Shown: positions 9,268 to 17,457 of the stretch, in pieces
How the letters are laid out: every line of letters starts with the position of its first letter
How positions within the stretch are numbered: position 1 is the stretch's first letter
Source of the DNA: JBKBII01 sp046299415
GTDB taxonomy: Bacteria > Pseudomonadota > Gammaproteobacteria > Ectothiorhodospirales > Ectothiorhodospiraceae
Assembly (NCBI GenBank): GCA_046299415.1
Contig: JBKBII010000001.1
Location: forward strand, 248,001-312,000
DNA: 64,000 bases
Reading direction: 5' to 3'
Program-made: the position numbers and the translations under genes
The notes under the pieces: generated by a model
What the model was told of the DNA's origin: nothing
The model's input: only the letters and a program-made list of their open reading frames with translations
Database searches by the model: none

Positions 9268-11772
9268 TCAACCCCAGTAGCCGTAACACCACCAGCGACC
9301 GCTACGGATATCGCGCGCAACCCAGCACCAGCGTCCGTCCTGATCAAGTACACGATAGAAATCACAACGTAAATCTTGCTGCTCAATGTGTGGAACTGCG
9401 CCGTTTGCGGTGCTGTGATGACTTTTTGGTGTTGGAAAGATAGGCGGTTTTCTGAGGTCAGACGTTTCGTGTCCAGACGTTCCGGGGCGCGATGTTTTGG
9501 CCGCTCGCGTTTTGTTGGGGGTTGATCCGGATGCGATCAAATCTGGCGGTTGTGTCTGTTCTGCGTGAGCGGCTCGGGGATTGCCGTAGGCGGCGCTGAT
9601 TCGAGCGGAGTCGTCGTTTTGTTTGAGCGAAGATTCCCACCAGGCGCCCTCAAAACGCCCGAGAAACATCATGTGGGACGACGTTTGGAGTGAGCAGGCA
9701 TCGGTGTTCTGGTGCGGCGGTATGCGCTGAATTGACGGCTGTTGAGCGGGTTGGAATTCGACGGGATTCCGCTTCAACAATCGGATGTTTGATTCTTGAC
9801 TGAACGAACGGCTCGAAGCGTTGTGTTCATCGCAAGGCGCATCAAGAGATGAAGCGACTGTCACGTCGTGTGTGTCAAATCGAGTGCGTTGCGCATCAAT
9901 GACTCGGTTGCTCGGTTGTGAATCGGTGTTGTGCGCAGCCTCCACAGGCTCGTGGTCTGTATGGCCACCCGAGCGGAGATCAAATTCTGTCGGCAGGGTC
10001 CAGGCGAGTGGTTCAGGGAGTCGCCAGAGCGGACGGCCAAAGCGTTTGCACCACCAGTCTGCAGGCGATGGTGCGTGTTGTTTTGAGGGCTGCGCATGTT
10101 TGACTTCGGGTGCAGCCGTTTTGTGATGGTTACCGTGGGCCTGAGCGCGGTCTGTGGGGCAACCGTGCCAAGGTTCAGCGACGATGGCAGTCTCAGGGCG
10201 CAGGCGACCTGTGTAGCGCAATTGTTTGAGGGCGTGGTCCCCAAGGCGCGCGCGCAATAGCGTCCAGCCAGCGGCAGCCTGTGTATTCACATGGTCGGTG
10301 TGATCAGTGATGGCAGCATCGGACTGCGTCGAAGATGGCGTGTGAGCAGTCGCAGACTGGTTTTGTAGGCCGCGCGATGACAAGCCAGTCGTGTGCGGCA
10401 ACAGAGAAGCACTGATATGGCGCACGGGCAGTAGTGTGTCGGCGCGTAGTTCGATGGTTTTTGCGGGCGCAGGCAACGTGAAGCGTTCCAGTCGGACCCG
10501 CCATAGAGACCACCAGGCTTCGGCCTCAGCCGTTGGCGTTCCGCGCTGCAATACGATCGTGTGAATATGTTGGCCCGCAGGTGAGGGATTGGCCTGAGGC
10601 GCGGCGTCGCGAGGTTGGTGAACTGCGATCACAGCTCTGGAATCGCATGGATCAGAAGTCGGTGTTGTCGTTTGTCGGTGTTCGGTTTGCAGCCTGAGCT
10701 CGAGTCGATCGACATATCGGTTGCGAGCGTGCAATTCAGTTTCGAGATGTTGCAACAGTCGGCGCAGAGGAAATCGCAAGCCCTCGCTGTACTCGATGGC
10801 CGGTAGATCGAGTGCCATCGTGAACTGTTCTGGTGGCGTCCAACGAGGTGGATGCTCGGGCACTTCGCCGAGTAGGCGTTGTAGTGCGGCAATCATTTCG
10901 CGCCCGTAGCGCTTACCGAGCTCAGACCGTGACAGGTTGAGTAATTGATCGAGTCGATGGATGCCGACTTGTGCCAGCGCGGGAGTCCAAAAGCTCAGTG
11001 TTTCGATTAAGACGAGCGGGATGCATTCGGGCGAGCGTAGTCCCTCAAGATTGAACGGTGTGTCGATGTTGGGCGGCGAAAGTGCTTTCGCAGTGGTGGG
11101 CCTGCGCCTATGCGTTTTACCGTTAATCATCGTGCCCTGAATTTTTGGTATCTGCGCCCAATGGATTGCGAGTCGGGCTTGTTCTGGGCAGACGCCCACG
11201 CCGATTCGCGCCGTATAGCCGAGCTGTTGTAGATGTGTGTTGATTTGCGCACACAGGGCTTGTTCGCCACCAAATAACTGCAGACTTCCGCCGATTTCGA
11301 GCAAGATGCGATGGCAAGGTGGTGACAGACCTTGGTGTTTGCGTTTTTCGGGTCGCTGGCGAGTTTTCGATAAGGCGTGATTTGGTGATGAGTGATGGCT
11401 TTGAGCGAGGCCGATGTTTGCGGGCTCGGGGCAGATCCAGTCGCTGAACGTCAGCAGGACGCCGCAGAGTCGCTCGATCGCGTTTGCGATCGGTAAGGCA
11501 TGGCTTTGAACGATGGTCAGTCGCCCGCAGGTCGCAAGCGCTTCGGCATGACTTTGGCGACGGCGTATCCCAGCCTGGCGTGCTGAGCGATTGGCGTCGA
11601 TCACGCATCCGGTGTCGTCGATGACGGCAAGCGGATTGCTTTGTGTTGCATGCGCAAGCCGAATCAGATCGAGTTCAAGGTGCGGGAAAACCACACAGGC
11701 CCATCGCGGTCGATGAGTGCGTGAGCTTTGAATGGAGCGTGGACGCTCAGGAAGTTGCGACGTTGATGACAT
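9268..11772 (-). CDS. imuB: ImuB-type Y-family polymerase-like protein, greatly enlarged
   Basis: ImuB is a catalytically inactive Y-family polymerase relative that links the beta clamp to DnaE2 in SOS-induced mutagenic translesion synthesis (known in the family). Recognisable blocks are WACVVFPHLELDLIRLA (24-40), LLEIGGSLQLFGG (157-169), a little-finger-like region (about 320-460), RPLWRLPEPLAW (580-591), FEGAWWESS (707-715) and the terminal DFYRVLDQDGRWCWVARD (804-821). The protein is 834 residues, against about 470-500 in relatives. The excess lies in hydrophilic insertions at about 118-150, 465-500, 592-705 and 716-800. The acidic residues needed for polymerase activity are not evident at the N-terminal position, as expected for ImuB. 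It is the last gene of the lexA-imuA-imuB operon. No dnaE2 is adjacent. Confidence 0.88.
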   Translation of the reverse strand: MSSTSQLPERPRSIQSSRTHRPRWACVVFPHLELDLIRLAHATQSNPLAVIDDTGCVIDANRSARQAGIRRRQSHAEALATCGRLTIVQSHALPIANAIERLCGVLLTFSDWICPEPANIGLAQSHHSSPNHALSKTRQRPEKRKHQGLSPPCHRILLEIGGSLQLFGGEQALCAQINTHLQQLGYTARIGVGVCPEQARLAIHWAQIPKIQGTMINGKTHRRRPTTAKALSPPNIDTPFNLEGLRSPECIPLVLIETLSFWTPALAQVGIHRLDQLLNLSRSELGKRYGREMIAALQRLLGEVPEHPPRWTPPEQFTMALDLPAIEYSEGLRFPLRRLLQHLETELHARNRYVDRLELRLQTEHRQTTTPTSDPCDSRAVIAVHQPRDAAPQANPSPAGQHIHTIVLQRGTPTAEAEAWWSLWRVRLERFTLPAPAKTIELRADTLLPVRHISASLLPHTTGLSSRGLQNQSATAHTPSSTQSDAAITDHTDHVNTQAAAGWTLLRARLGDHALKQLRYTGRLRPETAIVAEPWHGCPTDRAQAHGNHHKTAAPEVKHAQPSKQHAPSPADWWCKRFGRPLWRLPEPLAWTLPTEFDLRSGGHTDHEPVEAAHNTDSQPSNRVIDAQRTRFDTHDVTVASSLDAPCDEHNASSRSFSQESNIRLLKRNPVEFQPAQQPSIQRIPPHQNTDACSLQTSSHMMFLGRFEGAWWESSLKQNDDSARISAAYGNPRAAHAEQTQPPDLIASGSTPNKTRAAKTSRPGTSGHETSDLRKPPIFPTPKSHHSTANGAVPHIEQQDLRCDFYRVLDQDGRWCWVARDIRSGRWWCYGYWG

Positions 11773-11950
11773 GCGCGAAGAACTTCACCCGTCAACGGCG
11801 TTGCGTCTGTGTCGATTTGATCGGCCAGGTATGGCCGCGCCAAAAGACCATGACGGCGGATAATCGGTGATATCGATGGGTGCAATGGCAGCGGCGTGTC
11901 CTACGCTTAAACGACGTTGGACGTTTGTAGGGCTAGGCTTGTTACAGCTT

Positions 11951-12835
11951 TTACGGTGTGAAACGAGGGAGAGGCCGGAGATGTGCTGCGGATGGGGCTA
12001 CCCAAGAGGGATGCGAGCCTGCTGTGACGTTCGGCATTTTTGTCGCTTGGGAACAGATCGGCGATTGGGGGTTGCGCGTTTCGATACTTGTGGCAAGCGC
12101 TGTCTCGTTCAGACTTTGTAATGTTTTGAGACTGGCTTGGCTGGCACCATGATCAGAGCCTTTGGGGGTGGGTGGTACGCGGGTTTCGCAAGTTCGATCC
12201 GTTCGAAAAGTGGGGGAGCCTTCAGGGTGTTCGAGAGGAATGCGCACCCATGGGCTGTCGCCGACTTGACCTGCTTGCTTGAGTACGCGGGCGGCGAATC
12301 CTGATATATCGCGTGTCCAGGTGAATCTCAGATGGGCCGACGATGGTCGTTCTAAAGCGACCTGGGGGCGAAAAATCCAACACCAAGCGTCGCTTGCAGC
12401 TGTCGCAAGGCGCAGCCGCCGTAACCCAACGCCGTCGACCTGCGGGAGCCAGCCGACCACGGCGCCAGCCAGACGATGACGCAGTAATTGCTCGATCGAC
12501 CAGACACGATCATCCGGGTGTTTGGCGTCGAGGACGAGCAACCGATCGGCTGGAATGCCGAGTGATTCCCAGGTCGGTACCCATGGCGCAGCCGGTGGGG
12601 CAAGCAGGACGATCATCCGGCCGTTCGCAGCAATGCGGGCCAGCGCAGGCATCAGAAGATAGAGCTCACCTTGGAAAGATTGGCCGCAGCCTTCGATCAG
12701 CTGTTGTGCGGGCCAACCACCAGCAAGACAGCGATCCCACGACGAGAAACCTGTGTTCAGGGATTGGGTAGGGTGTGAGTGGGCCTCTCGGGCCCGCCAT
12801 AGCAAACCATTGTCGAGCAGAGTTTCGAGGCCCAT
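11951..12835 (-). CDS. imuA: ImuA, SOS translesion synthesis accessory protein (RecA/SulA-like fold)
   Basis: A RecA-fold protein that works with ImuB in SOS mutagenesis. I chose the ATG at 12835, giving MGLETLLDNGLLWRAREA, which matches the family N-terminus; GGAG lies seven bases upstream. The frame is open to a GTG at 13042 overlapping the lexA end, which would add a 69-residue Ser/Thr/Pro leader. Conserved parts are LNTGFSSWDRCLAGGWPAQQLIE, MIVLLAPPAAPWVP and, near the end of the domain, FAARVLKQAGQVGDSPWVRI. About 80 further polar residues follow, unlike the typical ~200-240-residue family member. It lies between lexA and imuB on the same strand. Confidence 0.85.
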   Translation of the reverse strand: MGLETLLDNGLLWRAREAHSHPTQSLNTGFSSWDRCLAGGWPAQQLIEGCGQSFQGELYLLMPALARIAANGRMIVLLAPPAAPWVPTWESLGIPADRLLVLDAKHPDDRVWSIEQLLRHRLAGAVVGWLPQVDGVGLRRLRLATAASDAWCWIFRPQVALERPSSAHLRFTWTRDISGFAARVLKQAGQVGDSPWVRIPLEHPEGSPTFRTDRTCETRVPPTPKGSDHGASQASLKTLQSLNETALATSIETRNPQSPICSQATKMPNVTAGSHPSWVAPSAAHLRPLPRFTP

Positions 12836-13019
12836 GATGGTTCTCCATTGAAGAGGGTCGACCGGGATGCAAGCCGGTGAGGTGCCCGTTGTTGGGTTGG
12901 TCTGAGAGGACCTGTGCGAACGATTGGGGGCACTGGATGAGAGAGAGTTGGCTGTTGCAGGGGATGCCCAGGCTGTATCCGAGGCTGCGTCTGTGACATG
13001 GCTGTTGGCAGATGATGTG

Positions 13020-13742
13020 TCAGGAAAAATCGCGAATGACACCTAGTGCGCAGCCTTCGATGGCGAAATCGATCGCGTTGGCGCGAACCTCGATCGGTGC
13101 GTAGGCAGGATTTTCTGCGTGTAGAAGGACCACGTCGGCGCGTCGTTCGAAGCGTTTGACGGTGACTTCGTCTTCGATGCGAGCGACGACGATTTCTCCG
13201 TTGCGGGCTTCGCGGCGCTGTTGTACGGCGAGCAAATCGCCGTCGAGAATGCCGGCATCGCGCATTGAGTCACCGTGTACGCGCAGCAGATAGTCGGGGC
13301 GCTTGCGAAACCAGCCCGGGTCGAGCCGGAGCTGTTGTTCGATGTGTGGTGTTGCGAGAATCGGTGCACCAGCGGCGACGCGTCCGATCAGAGGAATCGA
13401 CCAGAGCTCGCCGCCGCCGTCGTTGGCCGCGAAATTGATTGGGTATGCGTCGGACTTGTCGTGTGTTCCGGTGTACTGCGGGTTTGTGAGCGCGTGTGTA
13501 TGAGCGCTGTGGCGCTGATTGAGATTAGCGAGAGCACCGGCGTTGGGACGCAGGCCGCGAGATTTCCCAGGGAGGCGCTCGATGGCGCCTCTTTGTTCCA
13601 GTGCTCGAATATGGCATTCAGCGGCATACGGAGAACGAAAGCCGAAAGCCGCTGCGATTTCTTCACGCGTTGGCGGAACGCCTTGTTGGGCGATGTGCTG
13701 GACGATGAATTCGAAGATTTCTTGTTGGCGCTTGGTCAGCAT
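13020..13742 (-). CDS. lexA: LexA SOS repressor (self-cleaving)
   Basis: Represses the SOS regulon and self-cleaves on activated RecA. The ATG at 13742 gives 240 residues beginning MLTKRQQEIFEF; the open frame further upstream would run through the operator. The N-terminal winged helix carries PPTREEIAAAFGF. The cleavage site is Ala124-Gly125 (RVAAGAP), the catalytic Ser159 lies in HGDSM and Lys196 in VTVKRF. Compared with E. coli LexA (202 residues) the extra length is mainly a polar linker at about 70-112. imuA and imuB follow. An operator lies 17 bases before the start. Confidence 0.96.
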   Translation of the reverse strand: MLTKRQQEIFEFIVQHIAQQGVPPTREEIAAAFGFRSPYAAECHIRALEQRGAIERLPGKSRGLRPNAGALANLNQRHSAHTHALTNPQYTGTHDKSDAYPINFAANDGGGELWSIPLIGRVAAGAPILATPHIEQQLRLDPGWFRKRPDYLLRVHGDSMRDAGILDGDLLAVQQRREARNGEIVVARIEDEVTVKRFERRADVVLLHAENPAYAPIEVRANAIDFAIEGCALGVIRDFS

Positions 13743-13758
13743 GTCGGCCCCGCTCGTT

Positions 13759-13778
13759 AACTGTCTATAAAGACAGTA
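13759..13778 (-). promoter_or_regulatory. LexA box (SOS operator) of lexA-imuA-imuB
   Basis: The 20-bp site contains CTGTCT-ATAA-AGACAG, a perfect 6-bp inverted repeat fitting CTGT-N8-ACAG, the gammaproteobacterial LexA consensus, flanked by AA and TA. It ends just before the lexA ribosome-binding region, so LexA would block its own operon, including imuA and imuB if they are co-transcribed. Confidence 0.9.
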
Positions 13779-14211
13779 GTCGAGCAAGGCTCAGCTTGCA
13801 AGTCGCTTAAGGGGTTACTGCGATGATCGACGGCGCGCCGCAGCGGGTTTGGACAGTCTGACGACGATTGGGTCTGGGCGAGAGGCGATTTCGAGCGGTA
13901 TTCTTCGGACCCCTATTGTGGTCGACCGTGTTTTTCAGCTTGGTTGTGGATCGCGCCGAGAAACGTGGAAGAATGCCACGAATGAGATGTGGGCAAGGAG
14001 CGCCCTGAGCGCTGTGACCGCGACGTCACCAGTCGGGCGGTGCAGGCGCGAGTCGCGTCACGCAGCGATCGTTTTAGCGTTTGTTCGTGTGTTCGGACTG
14101 TCGTGAACTCAATGGCTTGGTTCGACGATGCAGTCTATGCGATGGGTCGCGGAACCGAGTCATCGATACAAGAGCGGGTCGGGGCCGAGAATCGGATTCT
14201 GCGATAAAAAG
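13779..14211. other. Intergenic region upstream of lexA
   Basis: About 430 bases without a recognisable gene. It should contain the lexA promoter (read leftwards) and the 3' end of the small membrane-protein gene. The 12-mer ggggccgagaat at 14181-14192 is repeated at 14221-14232, inside the end of the neighbouring gene. Confidence 0.45.
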
Positions 14212-14391
14212 TTAGCGCTTGGGGCCGAGAATGAGCCAGATAATGAAACCAATCAAAGGCAGCAGTAGTAGCAGCACGATCCAAATGACCTTGGCCGCGG
14301 TGCCCGCTGAGCTTTGCACCGTTTTGACGATGGCGTAGATGATTAAAATCAACAAGATCAGGCCGAATAGTCCACCGACTTCGATACCCAT
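14212..14391 (-). CDS. Small two-helix membrane protein, PLDc_N-like
   Basis: A 59-residue inner-membrane protein. The ATG at 14391 has AGGAG seven bases upstream. Helix one is GGLFGLILLILIIYAIV. Helix two is VIWIVLLLLLPLIGFIIWLILGPKR, whose LP-x-G-x-I-x-WLILGPK ending resembles the phospholipase D N-terminal (PLDc_N) domain seen in many tiny bacterial membrane proteins. No catalytic domain follows, so it is not an enzyme. In some bacteria such proteins are envelope-stress responsive, but nothing here shows that. It lies close to the DUF3185 gene on the same strand. Confidence 0.8.
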   Translation of the reverse strand: MGIEVGGLFGLILLILIIYAIVKTVQSSAGTAAKVIWIVLLLLLPLIGFIIWLILGPKR

Positions 14392-14422
14392 CGTTGAGCT
14401 CCTGTTTTGCGGATCCATACGA

Positions 14423-14450
14423 TCAAGGCCGCGCTTATGCACGGCCTTGA
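14423..14450. other. Hairpin between two small membrane-protein genes
   Basis: A 9-bp perfect stem, TCAAGGCCG / CGGCCTTGA, with a 10-base loop. It is followed by CTGCTTTTG on the + strand but by no T-run in the direction in which the flanking genes are read. A processing or attenuation structure is possible. Confidence 0.35.
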
Positions 14451-14511
14451 CTGCTTTTGATGCCAGCGAATCTCTCGTGTCTGCTCTATGTCTAGGCAGG
14501 CGGTTTCGAGC

Positions 14512-14721
14512 TTAGCGTTTCAGGCCAACGATTGCGAGGATCGTACCAACCAGGGCGAGCGCGCCGCCGCCAATCAGGTACCAGGTCGTCTGGTCGCTGT
14601 AGCGTCCCGTCAGTTCTTGTTGAACCGTTTCGCTCAGGGATTCAGTGGCGGTAAGGCCGAAGTACAGCAGTCCGGCGCCGATGATGATCAGTGCGATACC
14701 GAGAATCCTGGACCAATGCAT
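14512..14721 (-). CDS. DUF3185 family small membrane protein
   Basis: A 69-residue protein with two predicted helices (ILGIALIIIGAGLLYFGL and TWYLIGGGALALVGTILAIVGL) separated by a polar loop containing ATESLSETV and a TGRYSD segment. This matches the layout and motifs of DUF3185 proteins of unknown function. AGGAGG (14728-14733 on the complementary strand) precedes the ATG. It is the first of two tandem tiny membrane-protein genes read leftwards. Confidence 0.82.
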   Translation of the reverse strand: MHWSRILGIALIIIGAGLLYFGLTATESLSETVQQELTGRYSDQTTWYLIGGGALALVGTILAIVGLKR

Positions 14722-15183
14722 GACAACCTCCTGTTGTGAAAGGACCGTATCTGATTCTTGACGGAATCTTTGATGTCTGAGAAGACTTTCTTGCGAGAAC
14801 GCGCAGGCGGGTGGCGTGAGCTTATAGAGGTCTCAGCTAGAGGTCCCAGCGGGGCCACTAAGGTGATTGAAGATCAGCGGTTTGGGTCGTGGTGATGATC
14901 GATATGCGTATCGTGCCGTGGCTGGATGAACTGGAGATGGCCAAAGAATGGACCGTGCTGAATCCGGTGAGCGCGATCAAGAAGAAGGCCGATAGGGTTT
15001 GGAGACACGGTTGTCGGCCGGATAGGGATCGGGCGTCGGGCAGAGAAACCGGCTATGGTGATGCGCGCCGATTCTCATGCTGGAGGTACGACGCGCGAGC
15101 GCGACTTGGATGGACGACTTGGAGTTCACCATGGGCGCAATCGCTGCTGGTGTGATGTGTAAGGCCGATCAATGAGATTTGAG
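14722..15183. other. Intergenic region, nothing recognised
   Basis: About 460 bases between the DUF3185 gene start and the ABC permease stop, both on the minus strand. No gene, RNA or strong hairpin was seen. It must hold the promoter of the small membrane-protein genes. Confidence 0.45.
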
Positions 15184-16032
15184 TTAGCGCATGAGGCGAC
15201 GATGCAGAAGTGCGTTGGCAAGACCGAGTGCGATGACGCCATAGACGATCAAAACACCGAGATGGACGGCGATGGCGTTCGGCCATTCGCCGAGGAATAG
15301 CGGCCGGACAATTTCCACGACGTGCACGAGTGGAAGGATCTGCGCGAGCTGTTGAAGCAGAGGTGGGAATTCGCTGAGTGGAAAGAAGACGCCTGAGAGC
15401 AGCAGCATCGGGGTGACGGCCAAGGTGAAGTAATAGAGAAAGAAGTCGTAGTTGCGGGCGAAGGCCGTGATGACCAGCGCGAGTGATCCAAAAACGGCAC
15501 CAGCGAGAAGCAGAATCGGTAAGGCGAGCAGGATGCGAGCGTCGGCGATCAGTCCGAGCATTAGTGCGACCAGCAGCATTGCAAGCACACTGATGAGTCC
15601 TTTGCTGGCAGCCCAGAGCACCTCAGCGGTGACGATGTCGTCGAGGCCAATCGGGGTCGCGAGCATTCCGGCCCAGACATTTTGTTCGGCCATGCGAGTG
15701 TAGGCCGAGTACATACCTTCAAAGCTGGCCGAGAACATGGCGGATGAACACAGGACGCCGGAGGCGATGAAGATGAGGTAGGGAACCCCATCGACTTCGC
15801 CAATGAGTCGACCAAAACCGTAGCCGAATGCGAGTAGGTACAGCAGTGGCTCGCCGAAATTGCCGAGGAGCGAGGGGCCGAGCAGCTTGCGCCAGACGAG
15901 GGCGTGTCGCGTCCACACGGCACGAACCGGGGCGAGGCGTGCGCGTGGCCAGCGCCATGGCAGCCGGGATTGCTGTGGAAGATGCTTGATATTTGTGTTT
16001 TTATTTTTTGATTCTAAATGATTTTTTATCAT
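15184..16032 (-). CDS. ABC-2 type permease, NodJ-like
   Basis: The membrane component of an ABC exporter paired with the ATPase just upstream. The 282 residues contain about six hydrophobic segments, beginning at LLGPSLLGNFGEPLLYLLAFGYG and ending IVYGVIALGLANALL. The pattern SLLGNFGEPLLYLLAFGYGF and the LSGVFFPLSEFPPLLQ segment are typical of the NodJ/DrrB-type ABC-2 permeases. The substrate cannot be read from sequence. The first ~18 codons are very AT-rich and Lys/Asn-rich, unlike the rest, so the true start or the origin of this leader is uncertain. Confidence 0.85.
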   Translation of the reverse strand: MIKNHLESKNKNTNIKHLPQQSRLPWRWPRARLAPVRAVWTRHALVWRKLLGPSLLGNFGEPLLYLLAFGYGFGRLIGEVDGVPYLIFIASGVLCSSAMFSASFEGMYSAYTRMAEQNVWAGMLATPIGLDDIVTAEVLWAASKGLISVLAMLLVALMLGLIADARILLALPILLLAGAVFGSLALVITAFARNYDFFLYYFTLAVTPMLLLSGVFFPLSEFPPLLQQLAQILPLVHVVEIVRPLFLGEWPNAIAVHLGVLIVYGVIALGLANALLHRRLMR

Positions 16033-16098
16033 TTTTATCGGTGCGATCCGGAGTCCGTTGGGCTTTGTTTCGAACGGTGTGGCTGATGAGCTGAGTGA

Positions 16099-17106
16099 TT
16101 AGCCGTCGCGCAGTTCATGCCCGGTCAGGCGCAGAAAGACGTCTTCGAGACCTGTGGGACGAAGCGTGGCGCGGAGCCCGGCGGCGGTCAGTGCGTGAGT
16201 CAGGGCAACCGGATCGGTCGCGTAGAGACGGATCGAGTCGGCAATCGGCTGAAGGCGCAGGCTGGCGTCCCTGCGCAATTGATCGATTGTCGAGGTTGCG
16301 AGTCTCTCAGCGCCGAATAGCGTGGCGACGAAAGGTTCGACATGGTGGTTGATCAGGGCTTGCGGTGTATCACAGGCAATGACGCGTCCACCGTCGAGGA
16401 TGGCGACACGATCGCACAGGGTTTCGGCTTCATCCATGTAGTGGGTGGTGAGTATCAGCGTGCGGCCACGCTCATGCAGCCGGCGCAGGACGCGCCACAT
16501 GTGGTGCCGCGCTTGAGGGTCGAGGCCCGTCGTCGGTTCGTCGAGAACGATCAGTTCCGGATCGTGAACGAGCGCGCGGGCCAGCGTCAGCCGCCGCCGC
16601 ATGCCGCCGGAGAGTGTCGGCACTTTGGCGTCGCGTCGATCGGTCAGTTGGACGTCGGCGAGCAGTTCATCGGTTCGCCGCTCGAGCGCCTGGCCGCGCA
16701 GGCCGAAATAGCGCGCATAGGTAATCAGGTTTTCTATGACGGTGAAATCGACGTCGAGGGTGTCGAATTGGGGTACGACGCCGAGGCGCGCGCGGATGTC
16801 GGATGCGTGATCCCGCACGCTGGCGCCAAACACCTCGATTTCGCCTTCATCGTAGGGCGTAAGGCCGAGCAGCATACGAAAGGTCGTGGTCTTGCCCGCG
16901 CCATTGGGCCCGAGAATGCCGAAGAATTCGCCACTTGAGACGGTGAGATCGAGGCGGTCGACGACGGCATTTCCGGCGTAGCGTTTGGTTAGCCCGCGAA
17001 TACGAATGGCTTTGCGAGCGGGCTCTAATGGACGGGGCTGTGCAGGGCTTTGCGGACGTCCCGACGCTACGTGGTGTGCTTGTCGTTCGGCGGCGTGCGA
17101 TGTCAT
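16099..17106 (-). CDS. ABC exporter ATP-binding protein, NodI-like
   Basis: Couples ATP hydrolysis to export through the NodJ-like permease 66 bases downstream. It has Walker A GPNGAGKTT, the Q-loop in VVPQFD, the signature LSGGMRRRLTLARAL, Walker B LIVLDEPTTGLDPQ and the His switch in LTTHYMDEAE. The C-terminal domain ends LRPTGLEDVFLRLTG, typical of the drug/NodI exporter subfamily. I use the ATG at 17106 (335 residues); a TTG at 17124 is possible. A polar, Pro/Arg-rich stretch of about 30 residues precedes the domain. Confidence 0.9.
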   Translation of the reverse strand: MTSHAAERQAHHVASGRPQSPAQPRPLEPARKAIRIRGLTKRYAGNAVVDRLDLTVSSGEFFGILGPNGAGKTTTFRMLLGLTPYDEGEIEVFGASVRDHASDIRARLGVVPQFDTLDVDFTVIENLITYARYFGLRGQALERRTDELLADVQLTDRRDAKVPTLSGGMRRRLTLARALVHDPELIVLDEPTTGLDPQARHHMWRVLRRLHERGRTLILTTHYMDEAETLCDRVAILDGGRVIACDTPQALINHHVEPFVATLFGAERLATSTIDQLRRDASLRLQPIADSIRLYATDPVALTHALTAAGLRATLRPTGLEDVFLRLTGHELRDG

Positions 17107-17457
17107 CGGGCGAGATCTCTTCAAAAAGTTGGCTGTGGCGGGTCATTGGCCCAATATCAGCGTCAGACTGCGGGTCGCCGCATGGTGATGAACGGGCGGC
17201 GGTCATCGTTGATGCAGCAACCTGCTCGACGCGATGCATGGTAGAGATGGTCGCTGAACGCGGTGTCAGCTCGATCGGCTTGTATGATTGACTGGCTGGT
17301 CATTCATCAATGCTGTGTCGATTACGCGGCGTGCCAGCGTTGATCGAGCACTGATGTCGGGACACGGGCTGAGTGACGTGCGTCGGGACGATCGTCTCGC
17401 GTTACTAGGGGCCTTTCAGTGGTGGGATCGCTGATGTTGATGCAAAGGAACCCAAGC
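17107..17457. other. Divergent intergenic region
   Basis: About 350 bases between the leftward ABC ATPase and the rightward HerA-like gene. It must hold promoters for both. No clear -35/-10 pair or hairpin stood out. Confidence 0.45.

Noticed and set aside
13042..13042. Longer ImuA starting at GTG 13042
   Set aside because: It would overlap the lexA end and add 69 low-complexity residues; ATG 12835 has a ribosome site and a family-like N-terminus.
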